From Alphaproteobacteria bacterium (GTDB lineage Bacteria; Myxococcota_A; UBA796; CAJQPC01), in assembly GCA_020632795.1 (NCBI GenBank), contig JACKEV010000006.1:310001-374000 (forward strand): DNA of 64,000 bases. The letters are read 5' to 3'. The notes beneath the pieces were generated by a model. It saw nothing but the letters and a program-made list of their open reading frames with translations, did no database searches and was not told where the DNA came from. Below, one piece after another: positions 45,067-53,130 of the stretch (position 1 is the first letter of the stretch; every line of letters starts with the position of its first letter). A program made the position numbers and the translations under genes.

Positions 45067-47207
45067 TCGGCGTGTGGCTCCTCCTGAGCACTGCGTGGGC
45101 GGATCCGCTCAGCGGGCATGTGCGCGAGCGCGGCACCGGCGACCCCCTGGCCGGCGCCCTGGTCGAGGTGGGCGACCAGACCCTGGTCTCGGACGAGCGC
45201 GGCGCCTTCTCGGTCGACCTCGCGCCGGGCACCTGGGCGGTCGCGATCTACGCCAGCGACCACGAGCCGGCCTTCCTGGAGGTCCAGGTCCCGCTGGAGC
45301 AGCCCCTCAAGGTCTTCCTGGAGCCCGCCGAGCCGCCGATGGTCATCGTGGTCGAGTCCCGGCGGCAGGAGCCCCACATCTCCGCCCAGATCCTCGACCG
45401 GGAGCGGGTGGAGAAGGTCCCGGGCACCTACGGCGACCCGGTGCGCCTGCTCCAGGCCCTGCCCGGGGTGGCGGCCACGCCGGAGTACTCGCCCACGGCC
45501 GGCGACGTGGTGGTGCGCGGGGCCTACCCCTCCGAGTCGCGCTTCTTCCTGGACGGGGTGGAGATCCCCTACCTCTTCCACTTCCAGCAGTACGCGTCCG
45601 TCTACCACACCCGGCTCATCGACGAGATCGCGTTCTATCCCTCCGGCTTCGGCGCCCCCTACGGCGACGCCACCGGCGCCATCGTCTGGACCACAAGCCG
45701 CCGCCCGGACACCCAGCGCCTGCACGGCGGGGTGGGCATGAACGCCATCATGGCGGGGGGTTACCTCACCGCGCCCGTGGGGCCGGGGGTGATCTCAGCC
45801 TCGGGGCGGCGCAGCTTCGCCGACCTCTACGACCGGGGCAGCGACCAGTACACCTTCTGGCCGGTGTTCTGGGACTACCTGGCCCGCTACGACCAGGATC
45901 TCGGCTCGGCCGACCACCACCTCGCGGTCACCGTGTTCGGCGCGGGGGACGCCTACGGCCGCTACGTCGGCGACACCGCGCTGCTCGACCCCCTGGAGCA
46001 GGAGGCCAACGCGGAGTTCGACTACAGCCGGGCCTTCCACTCGGTCTCGGTGCGGGTGGAGGACAGCTTCGAAGGCGCCGAGGCGCGCACCGCGCTGGCG
46101 CTGGTTCGGGACCGCTGGGACGGCGCGGTGGCCGCCGAGGCCAGCCAGCGGCGCATGGACCGCTACGTCTTCCTGCGCAACGACACCACGTTCCGACCCC
46201 GCGAGTCCTTGGGGGTGGCCACCGGCCTGGAGCTGCGGGCCACCCTGGTCGACCGCACCAGCGACGCCACCCGGCCCTCCCCCGAGCTGGCCGCCGAGGC
46301 GCCGCTGCTGGCCCTGGGGGTGCCGGTCGACGAGCGCGCCGCCGGGGTGGTGGTGGCGAGCTGGGCGGAGCTGCGCTGGGCCACCGAGCGGCTGCACGTC
46401 CACCCCGGCCTGCGCGTCCAGTTCGACAGCGGCTCCCGGGGGGTGGGCGTCGATCCGCGGGCCCTGGTGCGCTACACCCTGGCCCAGGACCTCACCCTCA
46501 AGGCCGCCGCCGGTCGGTACAGCCAGGCGCCCACCCTCGACGCGCTCTCCCCGGTCACCGGCGACCCGGACCTGGGGGTGGGGCACGCGGACCAGGCGGT
46601 GGTCGGCGTGGACCTGGCCGTCGCCGAGCGCTGGGAGATCGGCGCGGAGGCCTGGGGCAAGCGCCTGCGGGGCGTCATCGTGGAGCCCCCCGTGGGCGCG
46701 GCCTACGCCGCCGACGGCTACGCCTGGGGTGTGGAGCTGACCACCCGCTACCGCCTGCGGGAGCGCTTCTTCGCCTGGGGCGCGCTCACCATCGGGCACG
46801 CCGAGCGCGGCGGGGTGCTGTTCGACTACGACCAGCCCTTCGCGGTGAACCTCGTCGGCGCCTGGGACTTCCGCCCCGGCTGGACCGGCGGCGTGCGCTA
46901 CCGCTACGCCCGGGGGCTGCCCTACACCCCCGTCACCAGCGCCACCTACAGCGGCGACGCCGACCGCTACGAGCCCGTGCTGGGGGCGGTCAACAGCGCG
47001 CGCCTGGCCGACTACCAGAAGCTGGACCTGCTGCTGGAGCGCCGCATCGCCCTGCGCCGCTGGACCCTCACCGGCTACGCCGAGCTGGGCTGGGTCCCGT
47101 CGAAGAACAACCAGATGTATGTCGTCTACAGCTACGACTACAGCGAGGCCGCGACGGTCTCGGGCCCCGGTCTGCTGCCCCTGGTGGGCGTGCGCGCAGA
47201 TCTCTGA
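45063..47207 (+). CDS. TonB-dependent outer-membrane receptor
   Basis: 714 residues from GTG 45063. Signal peptide MIGVWLLLSTAWA. Carboxypeptidase-regulatory-like domain (LSGHVRERGTGDPLAGALVEV ... YASDHEPAFLEVQVPL), then a plug domain (VPGTYGDPVRLLQALPGVAA ... GDVVVRGAYPSESRFFLDGVE ... YPSGFGAPYGDATGAIVWTTS) and a C-terminal beta barrel. It ends LLPLVGVRADL, a hydrophobic end without the usual terminal Phe. No clear TonB box. It imports a large ligand (siderophore, sugar or peptide; unknown) across the outer membrane. Confidence 0.88.
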   Translation: MIGVWLLLSTAWADPLSGHVRERGTGDPLAGALVEVGDQTLVSDERGAFSVDLAPGTWAVAIYASDHEPAFLEVQVPLEQPLKVFLEPAEPPMVIVVESRRQEPHISAQILDRERVEKVPGTYGDPVRLLQALPGVAATPEYSPTAGDVVVRGAYPSESRFFLDGVEIPYLFHFQQYASVYHTRLIDEIAFYPSGFGAPYGDATGAIVWTTSRRPDTQRLHGGVGMNAIMAGGYLTAPVGPGVISASGRRSFADLYDRGSDQYTFWPVFWDYLARYDQDLGSADHHLAVTVFGAGDAYGRYVGDTALLDPLEQEANAEFDYSRAFHSVSVRVEDSFEGAEARTALALVRDRWDGAVAAEASQRRMDRYVFLRNDTTFRPRESLGVATGLELRATLVDRTSDATRPSPELAAEAPLLALGVPVDERAAGVVVASWAELRWATERLHVHPGLRVQFDSGSRGVGVDPRALVRYTLAQDLTLKAAAGRYSQAPTLDALSPVTGDPDLGVGHADQAVVGVDLAVAERWEIGAEAWGKRLRGVIVEPPVGAAYAADGYAWGVELTTRYRLRERFFAWGALTIGHAERGGVLFDYDQPFAVNLVGAWDFRPGWTGGVRYRYARGLPYTPVTSATYSGDADRYEPVLGAVNSARLADYQKLDLLLERRIALRRWTLTGYAELGWVPSKNNQMYVVYSYDYSEAATVSGPGLLPLVGVRADL

Positions 47208-47292
47208 TACGGACCCTCCATGAACCGTGGACTGGTCGCCCGGCGCCCGTAGGGCGAGACCCCGGGGGATGGTCAACGAGCCGAAGGTGAGC

Positions 47293-47324
47293 GAAGGAAG
47301 GGACCTGGAGGGGTCCCTTCCTTC
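47293..47324 (+). terminator. Strong hairpin after the receptor gene
   Basis: A perfect 13-base stem (GAAGGAAGGGACC with GGTCCCTTCCTTC) and a 6-base loop (TGGAGG), 86 bases past the receptor stop. There is no T-run on either side, so a Rho-independent terminator of the classic sort is not proven. The region 47208-47569 (362 bases) holds this hairpin, the -10 box at 47528 and nothing else I can support. Confidence 0.55.
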
Positions 47325-47527
47325 AAGGATGGGTGAGGCTTCGTTTACCACCCAAGGATTTCGTCGCGATAAGCGCCGCGCGCCCCAGCAGCCGTCATGT
47401 CGGCGTGTTGGCGTCAACTCCTGGCCGGGGGTGCGCGTCCACAACCTCGCCGGTTTGGGGTGAATTGACGTGAACATGGCCGCCCCCCCGCTGCCAGCGC
47501 GACGATCCGGGCTTCAACGCGGTTCGG

Positions 47528-47533
47528 TATGAT
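47528..47533 (+). promoter_or_regulatory. Probable -10 box (TATGAT)
   Basis: TATGAT 37 bases before ATG 47570, in an otherwise GC-rich stretch. No -35 match at the proper distance. Confidence 0.4.
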
Positions 47534-47569
47534 AGACCTCAACCGACTTCAACCCCACGAGGTGTCCCC

Positions 47570-47932
47570 ATGCGTGCTGCGTTCGTGATCGCCCTGTCCG
47601 TCCTGGCCCTGGGCGGCTGCAAGAAGGAGAAGGAGCCCGAGGTCGCGGCCGAGCCGACGGTCGAGGCGCCGCCGCCCAACCCCGCCGAGACCGTGGAGAT
47701 CTCCGTCAGGGGCAACCACAGCTTCACCAAGGTCGTCGCCATCTGCACCAAGGGCGGCCCCAAGATGGAGGGGGACATCAAGAAGGAGATGGTCACCCTC
47801 ACCGGTCTGACCGGTGACTGCGAGATCCACTTCAAGCCCGACGGCCCCTCCTACGGCCCGGTGCGCGGCGGCACCTCGGTCAACTGCATCGGTCAGGACG
47901 ACGGCCGCATGCTCTGCAAGGGCGGTCAGTAG
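47570..47932 (+). CDS. Small lipoprotein, unknown function
   Basis: 120 residues. Signal with lipobox LALGGCKKEKEPEV, the Lys/Glu-rich start favouring a membrane-anchored, periplasmic protein. A Pro/Glu linker is followed by a compact domain with four Cys (VAICTKGG, GDCEIHFKPDG, SVNCIGQDD and MLCKGGQ), likely two disulfides. No family recognised. A TATGAT -10 box lies upstream and GAGG precedes the ATG. It ends overlapping the convergent oxidase gene by 7 bases. Confidence 0.72.
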   Translation: MRAAFVIALSVLALGGCKKEKEPEVAAEPTVEAPPPNPAETVEISVRGNHSFTKVVAICTKGGPKMEGDIKKEMVTLTGLTGDCEIHFKPDGPSYGPVRGGTSVNCIGQDDGRMLCKGGQ

Positions 47933-49119
47933 TCCAGCCGACGGGGGCGCAGCGCCTCGCAGAACGGGTGCTGCCCCTCCAGGACCAGCTCGGCCAGCGC
48001 GTCCCCCGCCAGGGCGGCGAACCCGAACCCGTGCCCGGTGTAGCCCACGCCCGCCACCGCGCCCGGTGCGCCCGGGGCGGGGCCCACCAGGGGCAGCCCG
48101 TCCCGTGAGAAGCCCATGATCCCCGCCCAACGGTGGGTGATCCGGACGTCGACGTCGGGGAAGGTGCACGCCACGAAGCGGGTCATGCGCGCCTGGATGG
48201 CGTCGTTCAGGATCTCCTCGGTGCTGCGCTCGGTCTCCGGGTCGAGGTTGCGCCAGCCTCCCAGCACCAGGCGGCCGGCCTCGTCCTGCCGCCAGTAGTC
48301 GTAGCCGTGGTTGGCGTAGATGGGCCGATCGAAGCGCAGGGGCAGGGGGGCGGTGGCGAGCATCTGGCCGCGCACCGGGTCCACCTTGTCGGCGAACCAG
48401 GGCAGCAGCTCGGCGACCCGGGCGTTGGTGGCGACCACCGCGAGGGCCGCGTGGACCTCCCCCTGGGGGGTGTGGGCCACCACCGCGCCGGCCTCGGCGG
48501 CGTCCAGGGTGAGCACGGGGGTCCGCTCGTAGAGCCGCGCGCCGGCGCGGTGGGCCGCATCGGCAAGCCCCCGCACGAAGCGGGCCGGATCGACCGCGCC
48601 GTCGCCCGGCAGCAGCAGGCCCAGGTGGTACCCGGCGTCCCGGTGCACGGCGGGCAGCGCGTCGCCCTCCAGCAGGGTCGCCTCGAAGCCGTCCTCCACC
48701 AGCATGCGGGCGGAGGCGCGCAGCTCGTGCTCCTCCTGGGGCGTGTCCCCGAGCTGGAGGCTGCCCCGGCGCTGGTAGCCGCAGTCCAGCCCCAGCGAGG
48801 CCACCCGCTCGGCGATGCGGCGGTGGTTCTCCAGGGTCCACCGATGAATCTCCGAGGCGCGCGCGCGCCCCAGCAGCGCGCAGGCCCGGTCGTAGCGCTC
48901 GGCGGTGCCTTGCAGGATGAAGCCGGCGTTTCGCCCGGTGGCGGACATCGCGACCTGCCGGGCCTCCAGCAGCACCGCGTCCGCCCCCAGCTCGGCCAGC
49001 CGCAGGGCTGCGGAGACGCCGGTGAGGCCCCCGCCGATGACGACGACGTCGCAGGTCACGTCACCGACCAGCCCCGGGCGTGGCGCGGGGAGGGGATCGA
49101 GCCAACGGGAGAGGGTCAC
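47926..49119 (-). CDS. FAD-dependent amine/amino-acid oxidoreductase (DAO family)
   Basis: 397 residues from GTG 49119, which overlaps the J-like gene stop (GTGA). N-terminal Rossmann motif CDVVVIGGGLTGVSAALRLAELGA with the acidic end of the dinucleotide fold (VLLEA), the family's SATGRNAGFIL signature, and the C-terminal FAD site (GVGYTGHGFGFAALAGDALAELV). Closest in character to gamma-glutamylputrescine oxidase/DadA-type enzymes (RLYERTPVLTL, ITHRWAGIMGFSRDGLPLVG). Oxidises an amine or amino acid in the cytoplasm; substrate unknown. Confidence 0.88.
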   Translation of the reverse strand: MTLSRWLDPLPAPRPGLVGDVTCDVVVIGGGLTGVSAALRLAELGADAVLLEARQVAMSATGRNAGFILQGTAERYDRACALLGRARASEIHRWTLENHRRIAERVASLGLDCGYQRRGSLQLGDTPQEEHELRASARMLVEDGFEATLLEGDALPAVHRDAGYHLGLLLPGDGAVDPARFVRGLADAAHRAGARLYERTPVLTLDAAEAGAVVAHTPQGEVHAALAVVATNARVAELLPWFADKVDPVRGQMLATAPLPLRFDRPIYANHGYDYWRQDEAGRLVLGGWRNLDPETERSTEEILNDAIQARMTRFVACTFPDVDVRITHRWAGIMGFSRDGLPLVGPAPGAPGAVAGVGYTGHGFGFAALAGDALAELVLEGQHPFCEALRPRRLDY

Positions 49120-50309
49120 CGCTCGGCGCCGCGATCCGGTCGCCGGGCGTCGTAGCGGGCCCGCGCACGGGGGGTCCGCACCATCGTCCAGGCCATGTCG
49201 AGCAGCACGCAGGCGCGGGCGCCCTCGGACTGGGAGGGCAGGCCCAGGGCCCACCGGCGCATGTCCTGGTACGCCTCCCGCAGCCCATCCTCGTCGATGT
49301 CGGGGTCGACGTTGAGCACGGCGTAGGGGTCGAGGCGGCCGTCCATCGCCTGCTCGCCCGCGCGCTTGGCCTCGGCCACGAGCAGCTCGACGGTGCGGGC
49401 GTCCAGGCCGAGCTGCACGCCCCGGCGGTGCACGGACCGCAGCGTCGACATGCTCAGGATGCCCTGGAGCATCGCGCCCCGGACGGTGTCGACGATCTCC
49501 CGGATGGCGTCGCTGCGGATCTCGTCGTCCAGGGTGGCCTGCTTGGCGTTGGTGGGCGGGGCCGGGATCGGCAGGTCCGCGTCCCGGCGGCGCTCCTCGG
49601 CGCCCGCGGCCACCCGCTCGACCAGGGCGCGCAGGCTCTGCTCGTCCATGCCCCGCTGGCGGCCCTGCTCCAGCAGGTGGTTGACCTCCTCGGGGGTGAG
49701 CGATCCCCGGGCCACGATGTCGCGGACGCTGCGCATCAGGGCCTGGGCGACGCTCCGGCGCTGCCCCGACCGGCCCTCAGGGGGCTTGCTGCGCTCCAGG
49801 ACGACCCCCAGCTCGCCGGCCAGCTTCTCGATGAGCTTGTCGGCGTAGGACTCGGGGATGCTGAGCTTCTTGGCCTCCTCGCGAACCGCCCGTGCGGCCT
49901 CGGGGGACAGGCGCCCGGTGGCCATCGTGCCCCGGACGAACAGGCTGAGGATCTCCAGGTTGCGGCTGAGCTTGCGCTTCTCGACCTGGCGCAGGTAGGC
50001 CTTTCGGCGCTCCAGCAGGACCCGCTGGACCAGGCCGTGGTTGCGGATGAGCCAGCGCGCCTCGTTCTTGAACTTGGGGTTGGCCTGCTGGGACTGGGCC
50101 CACTTGCGCCGGGCGAGGATCGCGTCCGCGATGGCGCCGTCGTCCGCGTCCCGGGGCAGCCCGTAGTAGTCAAACAGCGATGACTGCCCGACATCCTTGA
50201 GGAAGGAGGCGATCTCGGCGTAGGCCTTGTCGCTGGGTGTAGCGGGGGAGAACACGCCCGAGGGAGCGCGGGGGAGGGTATCGCCAGAGTCGTCGGACTG
50301 AAGGCTCAC
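49116..50309 (-). CDS. Protein with two J-domain-like ends, unknown function
   Basis: 397 residues from GTG 50309. The N-terminal part (SLFDYYGLPRDADDGAIADA ... RKWAQSQQANP) and the C-terminal part (LDPYAVLNVDPDIDEDGLREAYQDMRRWA ... RTPRARARYD) each resemble a J domain opening (YxxLxhxxxAxxxxIxxAY), the second also ending like one (R..YD), but the HPD tripeptide is not visible in either. The middle is helical with EF-hand-like/TerB-like spacing (RGSLTPEEVNHLLEQGRQRG; GILSMSTLRSVHRRGVQLGL). May be an adapter or a degenerate DnaJ; it cannot be a standard co-chaperone without HPD. Translationally coupled to the oxidase gene. Confidence 0.6.
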   Translation of the reverse strand: MSLQSDDSGDTLPRAPSGVFSPATPSDKAYAEIASFLKDVGQSSLFDYYGLPRDADDGAIADAILARRKWAQSQQANPKFKNEARWLIRNHGLVQRVLLERRKAYLRQVEKRKLSRNLEILSLFVRGTMATGRLSPEAARAVREEAKKLSIPESYADKLIEKLAGELGVVLERSKPPEGRSGQRRSVAQALMRSVRDIVARGSLTPEEVNHLLEQGRQRGMDEQSLRALVERVAAGAEERRRDADLPIPAPPTNAKQATLDDEIRSDAIREIVDTVRGAMLQGILSMSTLRSVHRRGVQLGLDARTVELLVAEAKRAGEQAMDGRLDPYAVLNVDPDIDEDGLREAYQDMRRWALGLPSQSEGARACVLLDMAWTMVRTPRARARYDARRPDRGAER

Positions 50310-50423
50310 GGGTTGGTCTGCACCTGGACTCCCAGACGGGATCTCCAGGGTTGCGAAGGAGAACCAGTGTCAGGAGAGGGGTACCTTATCTTCCAACAAT
50401 TGACCCTTCCCTGTCACGAAATC

Positions 50424-52196
50424 TTACTCGGTGTCCAGCGCCTGCTGGATCGCAGCCCTCGCCGCGTCGGCGTTGTACTGACGGCTGATATAGGTTATAA
50501 TACCGTTTTTGTTGACGACGACCTGCAAGGGAAACGGCGCGTAGGCGCCATCATTCCAGTTGTAGGATCCGTACACCGACTCAGAGGTGTCGAGGAGCGC
50601 GGGCAAAGGTGTGTTTGCCTCGCCCATGAAGTCGTAGGCCAGCTCGAAGGGCTCTCCGGCGTTGATGAGCCAGACGTCGAGGTCCTGCCCCTCGAAGGGC
50701 GCGGCGATGCTGGGGTGGATGTCCGGAACCTCCAGACTGCAGACCGGTCACCAGGTGGTCCAGTAGGCCAGGAACGTGACCCGGCCGCGGTTCTCGGAGA
50801 GCCGGTAGGGGCGGGTCTGCGTGTCGGGGTGGACGAAGCCCGGCAGCTCGAAGTCCGGGTGGACCTGACCCAGGGTCGAGCGGGCGAACTCCAGCCGGGC
50901 CTGGCCCTCCTCCTCGTCGGGGTCGTCGCTGGTGAAGGCCAGGACGCCGTCGGTCCCCTCCAGGGCCTCGATCTGCAGGACCGCGCTGTCCCCGGGGGCG
51001 ATGGTGAAGTCGACCTCTGAGAGCGCGAACCCGGGGGCGTCCTGGAAGTGCAGGCTCAGATCGAAGGCGCCCCAGTTGGTCAGGGTGACCTGCTGGCGCT
51101 CGCCGCCGCCCTCGGAGAACCAGATGCGATCCGCCAGGTGCAGCTCGGGGCCTGCGAGGCCGACCTGGGCCTCCATCACGGTGTGGTTCTGCCAGTCGGC
51201 GACCAGGGCCTTGCCGCCGCGCGCGGTGAGGCCCATCGCGCTCTGGTGGGGCCGCTCGTGCCCCAGCATCACCGGGCCGCCCTCCCCGAGCCAGGCCAGC
51301 CCGACCACCTCCCAGGCGCCGATCCAGAGCAGCTCGCGGTCCAGGGCCACCGAGAACACCGACCCGGGCAGCGCGAAGGTGCCGATCTCGGTGAGCGCGT
51401 CGTCGTCGACCTCGAAGGCGATGGCCCCCGCGCCGCCCAGCGCGACCGCCGCGCGGCCTCCGCTCCACGAGATGTCCCGCCCGGTGGCCGGCAGCGGCGC
51501 CTGGGCGAGGGGCTGGGGGTCGGCGAGGTCGGAGACGTCCCACAGCTCCAGCACCGCACCGTCGGCGATGAGGGCCCGATCGCCGTCCAGGGCCACGCCG
51601 AAGGCGTAGTCGGCGGGGATCTGGCCCAGCCGTCGGCCGGTGTCGTCGTAGAACAGCGCGCCGCTCTCCTGCCCGCCGATCAGGACGCGCCCGTCGTCCG
51701 CCGAGATGTCCTCGTGGTAGCCCGCGCCCACCTCGAAGCGGGGCCCGCGGCGGGGGGCCTCCGGGTCGGAGAGGTCGAGCTGGAAGACGCCGTGCTGACG
51801 GGTGGCGATCCAGGCGACGTCGCCGTCCAGGTCCACGCGGTACCCGCGCTCGGCCTCCTCCTGATAGAGCACGCTCGCGTCGTCCATCGAGATCACCGCG
51901 AAGCCGCCCTGGCCCACGACCACGCCCAGCGCGCCGCCCTCCAGGATGACCGCGTCCATCCACTCCACGGCCATCGAGATCCGCTCGCTGCCCAGGGTGG
52001 TGATGGGGTCTCCCCAGTCCAGGTCGATCGGGCCGATCGGCGCGGTGTCGTCGACGGCGGTGTCGTCGGGCGGGGCGTCGTAGGGGTAGCAGTTCCCGTC
52101 CGAGCCTTCCAGGAAGCCCGCCTCGCAGGTCGGGCCGCAGCCGGCGACCAGCGCGAGCAGCGCCGGGGCCATCGTCCGCAGGGGTCCAGTCATCAT
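50424..52196 (-). CDS. Selenoprotein: beta-propeller lipoprotein with UxxC thioredoxin domain
   Basis: Read through TGA 50750-50748 as selenocysteine this is one 590-residue protein. Lipobox LVAGCG, then an acidic linker (DDTAVDDTA). Residues ~55-350 look like an LVIVD-type beta-propeller (DVAWIATRQHGVFQLDLSD; VLELWDVSDLADPQPLA), ~355-440 like an ASH/choice-of-anchor beta-sandwich, and 450-590 are a TlpA/redoxin fold: HPDFELPGFV, VTFLAYWTTW-U-PVCSLEVPD, cis-Pro region in FPLQVVVNKNGIITYI. Sec483 takes the place of the first Cys of WCxxC, Cys486 is the resolving one. The frame is intact on both sides. A Cys-to-stop mutation is the alternative, but a stop exactly at the redox position with a fitting SECIS (next entry) makes recoding likelier. 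Periplasmic or surface thiol-disulfide chemistry inferred. Confidence 0.8.
50721..50750 (-). promoter_or_regulatory. Predicted bacterial SECIS element with its UGA
   Basis: On the minus strand the UGA (50750-50748) is followed 10 bases later by GUCUGGA-GGU-UCCGGAC (50737-50721), a 7-base-pair stem (one G-U) with a GGU loop. The loop starts 18 bases after the UGA; bacterial SECIS elements have a short loop beginning with G/GG about 16-37 bases after the UGA. SelB would bind it to insert selenocysteine. Confidence 0.7.
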
Positions 52197-52397
52197 GCCG
52201 CACCGGGCTGGGGGGTGTGGACTGGATGCTGGAGCCCCGCCCGGGGTTTCGAGCGGCGTTCATGGGAATCCTGCGCGACCCCGTCGTGGTGCAGGCGTGC
52301 TGACGCGCCGCCGCTGACCTCCGGGCCGGGTTGAAGGATCGGGACGGCGACGCTCTGCAGGCAGGGGCGAGGTCTCGGGCAGCGCGGCCTGGAGGGC

Positions 52398-52982
52398 TCA
52401 GCTCTCCTTCGCCTTGGAGGCGGACTTCTGGCGGCCCCGGCCCGAGCCGCTCCTGGACGACGTCTTCTTGGGGGGCACAGCCTCCGGCGAGGCCTCTGCG
52501 TCAGCTTCGGGCGACGCCTCGGCGGCTGGGGCAGCCTCGGACGAGGCCTCCGGCGAAGCCGCCGCTGCGGCCTCGGGCGACGCCTTCTCCTCGACGGTCG
52601 GCGGAGGCTCCGGTGAAGGCTCCGGCGAAGGCTTGGGCGAAGACTCCGGCGAAGCCTCCGTATCGGCGGCCGACGGAGCCTCGGCGTCGGCGGCGACCGC
52701 GGGCTTCGGCGCCGCCCCGCCCTTGGATGTCTCCTTCGGCGGCGGCGCGGCCTCCGTCTCCTCCGCGCTGACCCACCCCGCCAGGACGTCGACCTCCTCC
52801 AGGGTCGCGGCGAGCCATGTGTCCGGGACCGTTGGGTGGAACGCGACGTTCCAGCGGACGAACAGCCGTGTGCCCGGGGCGCTTTGCAGCTCCCGCGCGG
52901 CCTCCTGCGCCGCGTCGGCCGGCGTGTCCGCGTAGACCTGGCTGCCCAGGGTATGATCAGCGGAGACGAAGTACTGAGTCAT
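52398..52982 (-). CDS. Protein with small N-terminal domain and Ala/Ser/Pro/Glu-rich tail
   Basis: 194 residues from ATG 52982, which has AAGGA 7 bases upstream (an ATG at 53003 has no such site). Residues 1-85 are a compact domain (MTQYFVSADHTLGSQVYADT ... DTWLAATLEEVDVLAGWV). The rest is low complexity, built from ASPE/AEASPEA-type units, and ends in a basic Ser/Lys/Arg tail (RSGSGRGRQKSASKAKES) like histone-H1-type or DNA-binding tails. No family recognised. The 201 bases between it and the selenoprotein start (52197-52397) hold nothing I can support. Confidence 0.65.
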   Translation of the reverse strand: MTQYFVSADHTLGSQVYADTPADAAQEAARELQSAPGTRLFVRWNVAFHPTVPDTWLAATLEEVDVLAGWVSAEETEAAPPPKETSKGGAAPKPAVAADAEAPSAADTEASPESSPKPSPEPSPEPPPTVEEKASPEAAAAASPEASSEAAPAAEASPEADAEASPEAVPPKKTSSRSGSGRGRQKSASKAKES

Positions 52983-53130
52983 TCGGTTTCCTTGTTGTTT
53001 CATCCTGTTGAGAAGCAGAACCCCCCACAGCCTTTATCTTAACATGACGTTGAGAAGTCCCTCGTTCGGGGGACTGAGGCTGTAATCCCCCGGGGGAATC
53101 AAGTACGGTGGCTGTGGCTGGAGGCCAGGC

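Noticed and set aside
47227..47463. 78-codon plus-strand frame after the receptor gene
   Set aside because: Crosses the 13-base hairpin, mixed codon use and no ribosome site; not considered a gene.
50748..50750. TGA as a normal stop that leaves a truncated lipoprotein plus a separate 67-residue gene
   Set aside because: The downstream frame encodes the remainder of the same redoxin fold beginning right after the stop, the stop is exactly at the redox Cys, and a SECIS-like stem follows. Mutation or sequencing error is still possible.
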